Shown piece by piece: positions 18,616 to 29,644 of a stretch of DNA of 64,000 nucleotides. The notes under the pieces were generated by a model that saw only the letters and a list, made by a program, of their open reading frames with translations, had not been told where the DNA came from and searched no databases. Position numbers and translations under genes: made by a program. Origin of the DNA: Ferruginibacter sp. (GTDB lineage Bacteria; Bacteroidota; Bacteroidia; Chitinophagales; Chitinophagaceae); NCBI GenBank assembly GCA_025352695.1, contig JANXSK010000178.1, positions 18,542-82,541 on the forward strand, written 5' to 3'. How positions within the stretch are numbered: position 1 is the first letter of the stretch; each line of letters starts with the position of its first letter.

Positions 18616-18804
18616 TTAAATCTCCAGTTTTTCTAGCACAAGCAATGTCTCTAAAAACTCGTTCCAGGCAAGCTGCCACTTCTCTTTTGCAGTACTAATT
18701 TTTTCATGGTGTTCATCCCCTGCAATACCCTTTGATTTTACATATTCATCAAGTTTATCCAGCGTGGCTTTATTTAATTCTTGTAGTTTATCTTTTTGTT
18801 CCAT
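18616..18804 (-). CDS. Small helical hypothetical protein
   Basis: 62 residues, highly charged and predicted almost wholly helical (KLQELNKATLDKLDEYVKSKG, EKISTAKEKWQLAWNEFLETLLVLEKLEI), with no signal or membrane segment. Base composition and the dense Lys/Glu/Leu pattern look like real coding sequence. It lies about 100 bp upstream of, and on the same strand as, the SD-led mini unit. Function unknown. Confidence 0.55.
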   Translation of the reverse strand: MEQKDKLQELNKATLDKLDEYVKSKGIAGDEHHEKISTAKEKWQLAWNEFLETLLVLEKLEI

Positions 18805-18968
18805 GATAGTTAAGTTTAGTCTAATATTTCGTACATAAAATTACTTTGTTTAAAATTAATTAAGAATAAATTTTTACTTGTATTGGTATAAAAATTACTA
18901 ATAAATATTAAAATTGTAATTGTGATATTTATCAATAAATTATTAACGATAATTTTTACCTTGCTGCT

Positions 18969-20093
18969 ATGAAAATTAACACAACTTTTATTTTGCTACT
19001 CTTCCTTTTGTTTTTAGCTACGCAGGGATGTGCTCAAAAATTAATTGATAGGAAAGCAACCAAAGAAACAAAAGCTTTGTATTATAATTTGCACAAGCTT
19101 GCCGAAAAACATATTCTATTTGGCCACCAGCATGCTACAGAATATGGTCATGGCTGGGTAGGTAACGATTCTTCCAGAAGCGATGTTAAATCTGTAACTG
19201 GTTCTCACCCTGCTGTAGTTGGTGTAGATTTTAGTGGCCTTTCCGGAAGGCCTGATAGTGCTATACAGATAACAAAGGCAGACTTGATAAAAAATATAGC
19301 CGCCACCTACAATCGGGGAGGTGTTACTACTGTGTCATGGCATTTTATAAATCCCGTTTCGCCCGGCGGTTTTTATTGGGTAGATACCGTTTCAAAAGCT
19401 GCTGTTCCCTATATTATACCTGGTGGAAGTTTTAATGAAGGGTATAAAAAAATACTAAAAACAATTGCAGATGTGGCAAAATCGGTTAAGGGAAAAGATG
19501 AAAGAGCAGTGCCAATTATATTCAGGCCTTTTCATGAATTTGATGGTGATTGGTTTTGGTGGGGCAAAAGTCATTGTACTACGCTGGAATTTAAACAACT
19601 ATGGCAATTTACAGTATCTTATTTACGGGATACTTTACAAGTACATAATTTCATTTATGCATTTTCGCCCGATTGTAAATTTAATTCACAATCGGAATAT
19701 GCAGAGCGTTACCCCGGCAACGAATGGGTAGATGTTGTCGGCTTTGATGATTATGCAGATTTTGGCAGAGATGGAAAATATAACTTGGTAGCAGGATTTA
19801 AAAAATTAAAAATTGTAAACAATTTTGCTATCCAAAATAATAAGTTGGCAGCATTTACCGAAACCGGCTTAGAGTCTGTTGCAGATAGTAATTGGTACAC
19901 AACTACTCTGCTAAAAACTTTACAAGAGGAGAAATTAAAAATGGCTTATGTGCTGGTATGGCGTAATGATAGTAAAAGCCCTACTCATTTTTATGCACCC
20001 TTTCCTGGGCATGCAAGCGTCTCGGATTTTATAAAATTTTACAATGATCCCTACACCTGGTTTGAGAACGACTTACCCAATTTATATAAATAG
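18969..20093 (+). CDS. GH26 endo-beta-1,4-mannanase lipoprotein
   Basis: 374 residues. The signal ends with a lipobox at LATQGCAQ (Cys21), so it is probably an outer-membrane or surface lipoprotein. GH26 signatures: HILFGHQHATEYG (50s), VSWHFINP, FRPFHEFDGDWFWWG with acid/base Glu190, and AAFTETG with nucleophile Glu298; SPDCKF and YPGNEWVDVVGFDDY lie between them. It hydrolyses internal beta-1,4-mannosidic bonds. Full length for a single-domain enzyme. It stands alone with no SusC/SusD pair in the window. Confidence 0.92.
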   Translation: MKINTTFILLLFLLFLATQGCAQKLIDRKATKETKALYYNLHKLAEKHILFGHQHATEYGHGWVGNDSSRSDVKSVTGSHPAVVGVDFSGLSGRPDSAIQITKADLIKNIAATYNRGGVTTVSWHFINPVSPGGFYWVDTVSKAAVPYIIPGGSFNEGYKKILKTIADVAKSVKGKDERAVPIIFRPFHEFDGDWFWWGKSHCTTLEFKQLWQFTVSYLRDTLQVHNFIYAFSPDCKFNSQSEYAERYPGNEWVDVVGFDDYADFGRDGKYNLVAGFKKLKIVNNFAIQNNKLAAFTETGLESVADSNWYTTTLLKTLQEEKLKMAYVLVWRNDSKSPTHFYAPFPGHASVSDFIKFYNDPYTWFENDLPNLYK

Positions 20094-20739
20094 CTACGTT
20101 CATTGACGTTTGATATAAAAATTGTTTTAGCTAGGTACAATAGTATTGTGTAAATATTACCAAGTATTTAAACCCCCATTATCTCACAAATTTTTGTATG
20201 CTGTTTAAAGCTCTGTTGTTTTAAACAATGCTTTATCTACTAATACTTTCAATTGTTTTAGCTCACTTAATATATTACATTGGTGTAGTTTTTTTTCTAA
20301 TCCATTATAGGAGATTCCTTAATTATATGGTAGATTATACTTTTTAACTACCTTCAAGACGTAAGCTTTTAATTTCGTATTGTAAAACCTGTTTACGCTT
20401 AAATTCTAAATAATATTGTTACTGATGTATTTATTACTTTAAGAAATTAAAGCTTTATTTACAACTATTACATTTGTATTTAATAATTCGGTGTTATGCT
20501 TTTTTACCCTATCAACAAACAAAATACCATCAAAAAACACTGCAGTTTTACTAAACAATACCCAAAAGTTATAGTTTTAAACCCACAACTATATTTACCA
20601 TCATAGAAAATAAAATAGCCTCCAGCGGATTTTAATATTTAATGATAAAGTATGGCAGTATTTTAAAAGAAAACTTAGTTTGAAATCAAAGCTCATTTGA
20701 GTTAATTTATTTAAAAATATTTTTTACTTAAATGTTAAA
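20094..20739. other. Gene-free AT-rich interval
   Basis: About 646 bp with stops in every frame. I see no terminator, repeat or protein remnant before the decayed kinase starts at 20740. Confidence 0.55.
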
Positions 20740-23700
20740 ATGATATCAACAACTGCTCATTATTTCAAATTGATATTTGAATAGCTCCTGGCCTTTACTT
20801 GGTGCTATTACCCTATTTTACAATATTGGCAGTAAGCGACGCTTATTCTAAAGCTGCATTTACAAAAAGAGAGACATTAATCATTCTTAGTTTATTTGAA
20901 ATATTTCCTGACAATCCTGATGATAAAGAAGCCAACAGCGTATTAAACTTAAGAGCTCCATTAAATTATGTTATTGGATACAAACAGCTCCATACAATGG
21001 CGGTACAGAAGTATGATATCCGCCGGCCTGACGAAGTATTTAAAATTAAATACTGGAGTTGGCTAAACACACCTGTTTTAAATTCTCAAAATAAACTTCT
21101 CTATATTATTCAAAATATCACAGATGTAACCATACGCCAAACAGCAGAAAATAAACTTAAAAAAAGTGAAAACAATTATTAATTATTAATAAATAGTGTA
21201 AAAAATTGTGCCATTTTTAGAATAAATCTTAATGGTAGTGTGGCGCCCTGGAACTGTGGAGCAACAAAGATTAAAGGATATACAGCAGAAGAAATTATAG
21301 GTAAAAAAATAGTTGTTTTTTATCCTAAAAAAGATATTAAAAAGCAAAAAATCCAAAAGAATTTAGAGATGGTAATTGAATATGAACTTTTTGAATGCGA
21401 AGGATGGCGATTGCGAAAAGATGGTACAGCTTTTTGGGCAAATATTATTTTTACAGCATTAAAAGCGGAAACAGGTAAGTTGTATGGATTTTTAAAAATT
21501 GCAAGGGATATATTAGAAAGAAAAAAATCGCTGGATGTACTCAATCAATTAAATAGTGCATTGGAGAAAAGGGTGATAGAAAGCACAGCGATGTTAACAA
21601 TAAGCGAAGCATTTAACAAAGGTGTACTCAACTAGTTAATTGCTAGTGTAGTTGTGGTAAATGTTAGTGGCAGTATTGTCTCTGTAAATCAATCGTTGAA
21701 AAATAATGCTATTAAAAATGGTGACCCAAATTTAGAAAGTACAGGGGAGGGAATTAATCATTATGCAGTTTGCCAAAAGCCTGCAAACGAAGGAGGTGAA
21801 ATAGCTACTGTAGTGTTAACGGGGATGAAGGAAGTTATAAATGAAAAGCAACCTGATTTTTATTTGGAATACTCCTGCCCGTCTCCAATTAAGCGGAGAT
21901 GGTTTGCAATTATAATAACTAAGTTTAATACAAAAGAACCAATGATTATTGTATTACTTCAGGATATTACCGAACGTAAAATAATTGAAGAGCAAACCAA
22001 TGAAAATGAAATTCGTTTTCGTTCTATTATAGAAAATAGTGCCGAAAGAATTTGTATTAACAGATGAATTTAATAATATAATTTACCGTTGTGCAGCTTC
22101 GCAAAAAATTACAGGACCGCTTTCCATTGAAATTACTGTAAATCTTACGCATCCTGACTATGCAGAAAATATAAAAAGCAAACGTAAAGAAGCGCTGAAT
22201 AAACTATGTATTCCAATTCCTTTTCAGGGAAGATTCTTACATCCGAATGGACACTACTTTTGGATGGAAGGTAGCTTAACCAATATGATAAATATAAAAG
22301 GTGTGAATGCAATTTTTGTTACCAACTGTGATATTTCTGAACAAAAGGAATTGGAAGATTTGTTACCTAAAGCGAATATCCTCGCAAAAATTGGAGGTTG
22401 AGAAATTGATTTAATAAAGCGAACCGTTTACTGGACAGATATTACAAAGGAAATTCACGAAACAGCTTATACTTATGTGCCCGATTTAAATAGCGGAATC
22501 AATTTTTATAAAGAAGGGAAAGGCAGGGATTTAATTATACAAAAAGTAAAGGAGGCAATTTAATTTGGTAAGCCATGGGATGTTGAGTTACAGATTATTA
22601 CTGCCCATAATAACATACGTTGGATACGAACTAATCGTGAAACTTAATTTGTACATGGAAAATGTATAAGGATTTATGGTTGTTTTCAAGACATTGATTA
22701 ACGTAAAAAAACTGAAGAAAAATTAGTTGATAGTGAAAAACGTTTTAGTGCCTTGATTGAAAAAACTATGATGTGATTATTTTAACGGATAATTCCTTTA
22801 AGGTAACTTATAGCAGGCCATCAGCAAAACTAATTATTGGTTGGAGTGATGAAGAGATGATAAATTTTGAAGGCACAAAAAATATTAATCCGGATGATGT
22901 AGACTATGCAATATATACTTTGAAGGAATTGATTAACAACCCTGGAAAATCTGTAGATGGAAGGTAACATTACAAATATGCTGCAAGATTTAAGTGTACA
23001 AGCTATTGTGTTTAATTTTAAGGATGTTACAGACCGCATTGAAGCACTCAATAAAGTAAAAAATTTAAATGCAGGATTAGGCGAAAAAATACAAATATGA
23101 ACTGCACAATTAAAAATAAGTAATGAAGAGTTGGAAGCTTTTTCTTATTCAGTATCACATGACCTTAGAGCATCCTTGCGGGCAGTGGTTGGTTGTACTA
23201 CCATTCTGGAAGAAGACTATTGCAATTAATTAGATGAGGAAGCAAAACGACTTACAGGCATCATTAAAAATAATACTTTAAAGATGGGCAAACTTATTGA
23301 TGACCTGCTTTTATTTTCACGTATGGGCCGAAATGAACTTGTTAAGATAGTTATTGACAACAATGAAATTGCAGATGAAATTATAAAGGCAATAGATAGA
23401 AAAATAAATGGTAATATTGATAGGACGGTTTAACTATTGCCTAATGCTAAAGTGCATATGAATATGATGAGGCAGGTCTGGATAAACCTTATTTCAAATG
23501 GAGTAAAATATTCCAGTAAAAATATATCATCCAAAATTGAAATTGGTTCTTTACATCAGAAAGGGCAATTTGTTTTTTTGTAAAAGATAATGGAGTAGGG
23601 TTTGATGAGAAGTATAAAAATAAATTATTTAAGGTTTTTAAGCGGCTGCATAGCGCAGATATTTTTGAGGGTACGGGTGTTGGACTTGCAATTGTGGAAA

Positions 23701-23789
23701 AAATTGTAAATATACATCAAGAACAAGTATGGGTAGAAGTAGCCGTAAACAAGGGGGTGGTTTTCTACTTCAGTTTACCAAAAAATTAA
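20740..23789 (+). pseudogene. Decayed multi-PAS sensor histidine kinase
   Basis: The original start is ATG 20740 (MISTTAHYFKLIFE), with a frameshift near 20783 into APGLYLVLLPYFTILAVSDAYSKAA, the typical first PAS. Further PAS/PAC blocks follow (21240-21635, 21654-22067, 22039-22401, 22405-22720, 22790-22967), then a HisKA block at about 23140-23330 ([18 protein letters not shown], with the phospho-His) and HATPase motifs (INLISNGVKYSSK, GTGVGLAIVEKIV) to TAA 23787. I count at least seven stop codons and three or more frameshifts. Several stops sit where Gln, Glu or Trp is expected (e.g. IGG-TGA-EID at 22399). It is followed by a likewise broken response regulator, and then by an intact kinase/regulator pair of the same type. 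Confidence 0.85.
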
Positions 23790-23828
23790 TTGTATAATAT
23801 TTAGTTGTCTAAAAATATCAGAGAAGCT

Positions 23829-24271
23829 ATGAATTTAAACACCGTTGACCTACTACTTGTAGAAGATAATATTAATGATGCCGGATTAACTATTCGTGCA
23901 TTAAGAAAGCACAATCTTGTCTATAATCATTATCATGTAAAAGAGGGAGAAGAAGCGATTGATTTTATTTTTGCACCAGGCGAATATGTCCATCTTCGTA
24001 ATCCTGAAAATCCTCCAAAACTGGTGTTGCTAGATATACAAATGAATAAACTAAATGGAATAAAAGTACTACAAATAATAAAAGCAGATGAACGTACAAA
24101 TTTAAAACCTGTAGTTATTTAACGTCTTCAAAAGAAGATCCTGATATAAAAGCCAGTTATAAACTAGGTATTATCAGTTACATAGTAAAACCAGTAAATT
24201 TTGAATGGTTTGCTAATTGAGTAAAAGATTTTGGCTTTTATTGATTATTATTAAATCAAACGTCCGTTTAA
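23829..24271 (+). pseudogene. Decayed single-domain response regulator
   Basis: From ATG 23829 (in-frame TTG at 23805 also possible): NTVDLLLVEDNINDAGLT has the acidic pair, and KLVLLDIQMNKLNG has the phospho-acceptor Asp. After VVI the frame stops at 24120. Deleting one T restores TSSKEDPDIKASYKLGIISYIVKPVNFEWFAN, which carries the conserved Thr/Ser and Lys. Two TGA codons follow at expected residue positions before TAA 24269. It resembles Rcp1-type regulators. The downstream intact kinase starts 6 bp later. Confidence 0.8.
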
Positions 24272-24277
24272 TTATTT

Positions 24278-27200
24278 ATGACAATAAATTTATTAAAAAT
24301 ATTGATGTTGGAAGTTGTTGCGGAAGAGGCAGAATTAATTCAGCGTAAGTTGAAAAATGATGTTATACCATGCGAATTTAAAGTTGTGGTGACTGAAGAT
24401 GATTATATCCGTGAATTGGAAGAATTTCAGCCTCATTTAATACTTTCTGATTATGAGATGCTGCAATTTAGTGCAATTGAAGCCCTCCAAATTTTAAAAA
24501 AACGTTCTATTGATATTCCTTTTATTTTGGTAACCGGAAATGTTTCTGAAGAATTTGCTGCGGCAATTACAAAAGCAGGCGCAGATGATTATTTATTAAA
24601 AGATAGGCTTGTAAGATTACCTGCGGCTATTGAAGCGGCATTAAGATTAAAGCAAATTGAAAGAGAAAAATGCGAAGCACTGCAAAAAATTGTTCAAAAC
24701 GAAAAACGTTTTCGTGCAATGGTAGAAAATAATGAAGGCATCTTTTCTTTAATAGATGAGCAGTTATTTACTATCTTTCGCAGTTCCTCCTCTGCCCGAA
24801 TAACCGGATGGACAAATGAAGAATTTGAAAAAATTGATTCTAAACAATTTACCCATCCAGACGACATTGAAAAAGTACAAAGCATATTAGCGGAGGCTTT
24901 GGCTAACCCAGGTAAGCCTTTTATAATCAAACTAAGGGTCAGGCATAAAAATGGCCATTATATTTTTTTGGAAGGCTTTATTACCAATCAGTTGAATGAT
25001 CCGGATATAAAGGGTATTGTTACTAATTTAAGAGATATTACTAACAGCGTTATAGCTGAGCAAAAATTGATCAAAGCCAATCGGTTGTATTTATTTATCA
25101 GCCAGATCAATCAAATGATTGTTAGAACCACTGATGAGCAAACGCTGTTTAAAGAAGCTTGTAAAATTGCTGTTGAACTGGGTAAATTTAAGATGGCATG
25201 GATTGGAATGATTGACAAAATAACCAACGAAATAATTCCTGTAATGCATGAAGGCCAGGAGTATGGTTATCTTTCTAAAGCTATTACAGTTGATAATGTG
25301 CCCGTGGAAAGATGGTGTTTAGGAGATGGAATTAACGTGGAAAGATATATTGTTTGCAATGATATCGAGCATGATCCGCAAATGACTATATGGAAAGATG
25401 CAGCTATCGCTAGGGGATATTTTTCTTCCATAAGTATACCAATAAAAAAGTTCGGTAAAGTAATTGGGGCCTTTACTTTGTATGCTATTGAGAAAAATTT
25501 TTTTGATGCAGAAGAAATTGCATTGCTTGAAGAAGCAACAAATGACATATCATTTGCCTTAGAAATTTTCGAAAAAGAAAGGCTTAGAAAAAATGCAGAA
25601 GAGTCTATTTTGGAAAGTGAATATCGTTATCATACACTTACAGAAATATCTCCGGTTGGAATTTTTCATACAGATTCGTTGGGTAATGTAAATTACGTAA
25701 ATCCATGCTGGTGCAAAATTTCTGGAATATCTTTTCAGGACGCATTAGGAAATGGTTGGCAGCAGGGTGTTCATGTAGATGATAGGAAACTGCTAACAAA
25801 GTCCTGGTTGCATTCAACTGGCATTGATAGGATAGCTTTATCTGAATATCGCTTTGCTCGTTCGGATGGTTCTATTGCCTGGGTGTTGGGACAGGCTATT
25901 GCAGAGACGAATTCAAAAAATCAGGTAATTGGATTTGTAGGGACTATTACAGATATTACTGAAAATAAAAAAGCTGTAGATTTAATTAGAAGAGAGAAGT
26001 TGCTTAACGATACTATTATCAGTAACCTGCCAGGTATTTTTTATCTGTATGATTTTGATGGCAATTTTATCAGATGGAATAAAAATTTTGAAGAAGTTAC
26101 AGGATTCAATAGTCAGGAAATAAGCAATATGCATCCGTTAGATTTTTATGATACGGATCAAAAGGAAAAAATTAATGCCCTAATCAAAAGCGTAATTGAA
26201 AAATTAACGACCGGTGTTGAAGTAGAAATTTTTACAAAAAATAAAAATAAAATTCCTTATTATATTAATTCAGTAGCAATAGAATATCAGGGAAAACAAT
26301 GTAAGTTAGGAATGGGGGTAAATCTTTCTGAAAGAAAAATTGCAGAAAATGAGATTAGAAAAGCAAACGAACGGTATAATATTGTAGCTAAAGCCACCAA
26401 TGATTCTATCTGGGAGCTTAACATTATTACAGGTGAAATAATTAGAACAGGGGATGGCTTTAAAATATTGTTTGGATACGATGAGGAAGAAGAAATTAAT
26501 ACTGATTCTAACTATGCAAAATTAGTTCATCCCGATGATTTTAATTATACTAAGGAATCTATGTTAGCCGTGTTTAAAAACCCTGATGCATATTATTGGG
26601 GAGGGGAATACCGCTTTTTAAAAAGAAATGGCCAATATGCGTATGTGCATGATAGGGGCTATATTATTCGGGATAAAAATGGCACCGCTACAAGAATGAT
26701 TGGTGCGACACAGGATATAACCAAACTTAAAGAAAATGAAATTAATTTAAAAAAGTTAAATGAAAATCTTTTGCTGCAGGCTAAAGAATTGGCAGACTCA
26801 AATGCAGAACTTGAACAGTTTGCTTATGTTGCCTCTCATGATTTACAGGAACCGTTGAGAATGATTACAGGGTTTCTTTCGTTATTAGAAAAAAATTATG
26901 GTACAAGCATTGATGAAAATGGTAAAAAATATATTCATTTTGCAGTAGATGGTGCTAAAAGGATGAAGCAAATTATCTTTGACATATTGGAATTTTCAAA
27001 AGTTGGCAGAATGGATGGTACTAAAAAACAAGTTAATTTGCAAAGCGTAGTAAATGAAATTAAACTGTTGTATAGAAAAAGCATAAAAGAAAAAATGGCA
27101 ATTATTACTGTAAGTAAATTGCCTGTATTGTTTGCTTATGAAGCAATACTGCGGCAGGTTTTTCAAAACATTATTGGCAATGCCTTAAAATATACAAAAT

Positions 27201-27469
27201 CGGATACTCCCCCTCAAATTAAGATTACTGCAACAGAACAAAAGGGCTTTTGGCTTTTTTCAGTAAAGGATAATGGTATTGGTATTGAAAAAGAATACTT
27301 TGATAGAATATTCATTATCTTTCAACGACTTCACAATCAAAATCAATTTTCTGGTACGGGTATAGGACTTGCTATTACAAAAAAGATAATTGAAAATCTG
27401 GGTGGAAAAATATGGCTAGAGTCAGAACCTGGAAAAGGAAGCACCTTTTATTTTACCATAAAAAAATAA
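24278..27469 (+). CDS. Hybrid multi-PAS/GAF sensor histidine kinase
   Basis: 1063 residues, cytoplasmic (no membrane segments). Order: N-terminal receiver-like domain (1-125, phospho-acceptor Asp58 in LILSDYEM), PAS 1 (about 140-260), GAF (about 275-435), PAS 2 (450-565), PAS 3 (570-690), PAS 4 (700-820), HisKA with His854 in YVASHDLQEPLRM, and HATPase with NIIGNALKY (N), DNGIGIE (G1) and GTGIGLAI (G2). The receiver's usual acidic pair is LEVV here (Glu12 kept, next acid replaced by Val13), so it may be poorly phosphorylated. A single-domain regulator follows 80 bp later and is the probable partner. Ligands of the sensor domains are not predictable. Confidence 0.92.
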   Translation: MTINLLKILMLEVVAEEAELIQRKLKNDVIPCEFKVVVTEDDYIRELEEFQPHLILSDYEMLQFSAIEALQILKKRSIDIPFILVTGNVSEEFAAAITKAGADDYLLKDRLVRLPAAIEAALRLKQIEREKCEALQKIVQNEKRFRAMVENNEGIFSLIDEQLFTIFRSSSSARITGWTNEEFEKIDSKQFTHPDDIEKVQSILAEALANPGKPFIIKLRVRHKNGHYIFLEGFITNQLNDPDIKGIVTNLRDITNSVIAEQKLIKANRLYLFISQINQMIVRTTDEQTLFKEACKIAVELGKFKMAWIGMIDKITNEIIPVMHEGQEYGYLSKAITVDNVPVERWCLGDGINVERYIVCNDIEHDPQMTIWKDAAIARGYFSSISIPIKKFGKVIGAFTLYAIEKNFFDAEEIALLEEATNDISFALEIFEKERLRKNAEESILESEYRYHTLTEISPVGIFHTDSLGNVNYVNPCWCKISGISFQDALGNGWQQGVHVDDRKLLTKSWLHSTGIDRIALSEYRFARSDGSIAWVLGQAIAETNSKNQVIGFVGTITDITENKKAVDLIRREKLLNDTIISNLPGIFYLYDFDGNFIRWNKNFEEVTGFNSQEISNMHPLDFYDTDQKEKINALIKSVIEKLTTGVEVEIFTKNKNKIPYYINSVAIEYQGKQCKLGMGVNLSERKIAENEIRKANERYNIVAKATNDSIWELNIITGEIIRTGDGFKILFGYDEEEEINTDSNYAKLVHPDDFNYTKESMLAVFKNPDAYYWGGEYRFLKRNGQYAYVHDRGYIIRDKNGTATRMIGATQDITKLKENEINLKKLNENLLLQAKELADSNAELEQFAYVASHDLQEPLRMITGFLSLLEKNYGTSIDENGKKYIHFAVDGAKRMKQIIFDILEFSKVGRMDGTKKQVNLQSVVNEIKLLYRKSIKEKMAIITVSKLPVLFAYEAILRQVFQNIIGNALKYTKSDTPPQIKITATEQKGFWLFSVKDNGIGIEKEYFDRIFIIFQRLHNQNQFSGTGIGLAITKKIIENLGGKIWLESEPGKGSTFYFTIKK

Positions 27470-27549
27470 TAGAATAAAGTTGATTTTTTTCAATAATCAG
27501 TTAAATCCTAAAAAGAAAGACCACAAAAAAAGTTTTTTTAAATTAACAA

Positions 27550-27966
27550 ATGGTGAACTTAATTCATATTTTATTAGTAGAGGATAATGAAGGCGATGTA
27601 CTGTTAACGAAAGTGGCACTAGATGAGTCAAATATAAATTTTAAACTCAGTATTGTAAACGACGGTAAGGAGGCGTTGGATTTTTTAAATAATGTAGGAA
27701 AGTATGCAAATGAAGCAACACCACAATTGTTATTACTGGATATTAACCTACCCAAAAAAAATGGACATGAAGTATTACAGTATATAAAGAAAAAGGAAAA
27801 TCTAAAACATATTCCTGTGATCATGCTTACAACTTCATCTTCCCAAAATGATATTGATTTGGCTTACGAAAATAACGCTAGTGGTTTTATAACAAAACCA
27901 TCCGAGGTTAATGATTTTATTGCCGCTGTTGCTAATGTTGTAAATAGCTGGATTTCTAAAGTTTAA
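27550..27966 (+). CDS. Single-domain response regulator (Rcp1-like)
   Basis: 138 residues, one receiver domain and no output domain. Acidic pair Glu11/Asp12 (LLVEDNEGD), phospho-acceptor Asp64 (LLLLDINLPKKNG), switch Thr in MLTTSSS and Lys in FITKPSE are all intact. It follows the 1063-residue kinase and should be its phosphorylation target, signalling by protein contact. The decayed regulator at 23829 has the same architecture, which points to a duplicated kinase/regulator unit. Confidence 0.92.
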   Translation: MVNLIHILLVEDNEGDVLLTKVALDESNINFKLSIVNDGKEALDFLNNVGKYANEATPQLLLLDINLPKKNGHEVLQYIKKKENLKHIPVIMLTTSSSQNDIDLAYENNASGFITKPSEVNDFIAAVANVVNSWISKV

Positions 27967-28189
27967 TGAATGTTAATGTATTTTTTGTGCACAATACCCT
28001 GTCAACCAAAGTGGGGTTAACTATTATTTAAAGTCAACACTGCTACAAAATGAATGCTCTTTAATTAAAATGGTAATGTATTGAAAAATAGTTGGTAATT
28101 TTTTGATTAAAGTTGATTGAGGTATTTAACCAATTTATCCTATTATTTTTTGTAACTCAGCACATTTATTAGAAGCTGGATTATTTATT

Positions 28190-29644
28190 TTATTTAAGTA
28201 GATGAGGAATTGAAAAATAAAAAATAGAGCCATTACCTTCTTCACTCTCAGCCCATACATTACCATTGTGAGCGTGAATAATTTGTTTACATAAAAACAA
28301 ACCAAGCCCTATACCTTCCAGGTTCATTGTTTTTTCTGCTCTAAAAAAACGGTCGAAAATAAATGGCAATTGCGCTTTTGGGATACCGGGGCCGTAATCT
28401 TTTACTGCAACTTGTATCACAGCATTTTCTTCTTGTACAATGATGCTGATAGCTGCATTAACCGCAGCATATTTAATACTATTGCTTAAATAGTTTGTTA
28501 CCACCTGAATTAATCGATGCCTGTCTGCTTTTACAATTATATCCTCCACATAATTGTTTACACTAATGTCGTATTCAGCATGAAAAATCTTTATAGTATC
28601 AACTGCCTCTTTAATCATATCAGCAAAATTAAATTCAGTCATCTCCAGTTCAAAATGGCCTGCGTTTATTTTTGTAGAATTGTATAATTCATTAATCATT
28701 TTATTTAAACGCAATACATTTTTTTTACTACGTTCTAATAGTTCTTTTATAATGGAAGCATCATCATGATAAATTAATTTTTCCATTAAATTATGGGATA
28801 ATAAAACACTTGTCATTGGGTTTCTTAACTCGTGGCCAATAAAGCCTAATATATCATCTCTGTCACGCTGAGCCTGCTTTTGTACTGTAATGTCATTAAA
28901 AATAAGTAACACATTGGAGTCTGCTGAAAGATCTTTCATGGGGCTACAACTAACATCCAGTATTTTTTCTTCTGATGTATTTTCATTTATGTGAATTAGT
29001 GCATGAGCGAATCCATTTTTAGAGCTGATTGCTAGTGTTATTTTATGGTGCAATTCATTGTTTTTATCATGCTCTGCAATCAATTCTGTAAAACTGTTAT
29101 TTGTAATTTTATTAGTTGCAATATTGAATAGTCTTGAAAAAGCGTCATTTGCTTTTTCAATTTTCAGTTCCTTGTTAAGTACAATTACTCCATCCTCAAT
29201 AGATTTTAAAATAATATCGTTGAAATCATTAAGAGTAGTAAGTGATTTTTCGGAAATTTTTTGTTTATTGATGTTTTGAATAATCTTTAGAATATAAATA
29301 TTTCCATTATCATCCTTAATAAGCACGCTTTCTCCCGAAACCCAGGTAGCAATTTTATCTTTTTGCACAAGGTAGTTATTATCAAAGGCCTGTCCCCTTG
29401 TCAATACATTTTTAATTTCTTTTTTTGGAAGTCCTTTTTCTAGATCTTCTAGCGTAAAAAGCATATCGAAATTTTTACCCTTAATCTCTTCCTTTTCATA
29501 TCCAAATAGGGTTATAAATGCATTGTTTACTTCCAATATTATTCCCTCTTCATCTAATAGCAAAACAGAATTTTCTTTTGATTGATAGAATAAGGGAATG
29601 AAATAATTAAGGTTATTATATTTGGAAACAGGTGTGAAAGACAT
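28190..29644 (-). CDS. PAS-PAS sensor histidine kinase
   Basis: 484 residues, soluble. PAS 1 at about 20-125 (SVLLLDEEGIILEVNNAFITLFGYEKEEI), PAS 2 at about 140-255, HisKA with His271 (ILGFIGHELRNPMTSVLLS), and HATPase with VTNYLSNSIKYA (N box), VKDYGPGIPKAQ (G1), FFRAEKTMNLEGIGLGLFL (F/G2). The GHELRNP form of the H-box is the HPK family 1 type. Orphan: no regulator is on its strand, but it converges on the kinase/regulator pair at 24278-27966 and could share that regulator. Confidence 0.9.
   Translation of the reverse strand: MSFTPVSKYNNLNYFIPLFYQSKENSVLLLDEEGIILEVNNAFITLFGYEKEEIKGKNFDMLFTLEDLEKGLPKKEIKNVLTRGQAFDNNYLVQKDKIATWVSGESVLIKDDNGNIYILKIIQNINKQKISEKSLTTLNDFNDIILKSIEDGVIVLNKELKIEKANDAFSRLFNIATNKITNNSFTELIAEHDKNNELHHKITLAISSKNGFAHALIHINENTSEEKILDVSCSPMKDLSADSNVLLIFNDITVQKQAQRDRDDILGFIGHELRNPMTSVLLSHNLMEKLIYHDDASIIKELLERSKKNVLRLNKMINELYNSTKINAGHFELEMTEFNFADMIKEAVDTIKIFHAEYDISVNNYVEDIIVKADRHRLIQVVTNYLSNSIKYAAVNAAISIIVQEENAVIQVAVKDYGPGIPKAQLPFIFDRFFRAEKTMNLEGIGLGLFLCKQIIHAHNGNVWAESEEGNGSIFYFSIPHLLK

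Noticed and set aside
1437..24240. TGA at expected Trp positions in several broken genes (1437, 22399, and in the regulator remnant near 24240), suggesting UGA recoding
   Set aside because: Intact genes here end in TGA (for example the thiolase and the DUF6515 gene), the same broken genes also carry TAA/TAG stops and frameshifts, and intact genes use TGG for Trp. Ordinary decay by G-to-A change explains it.
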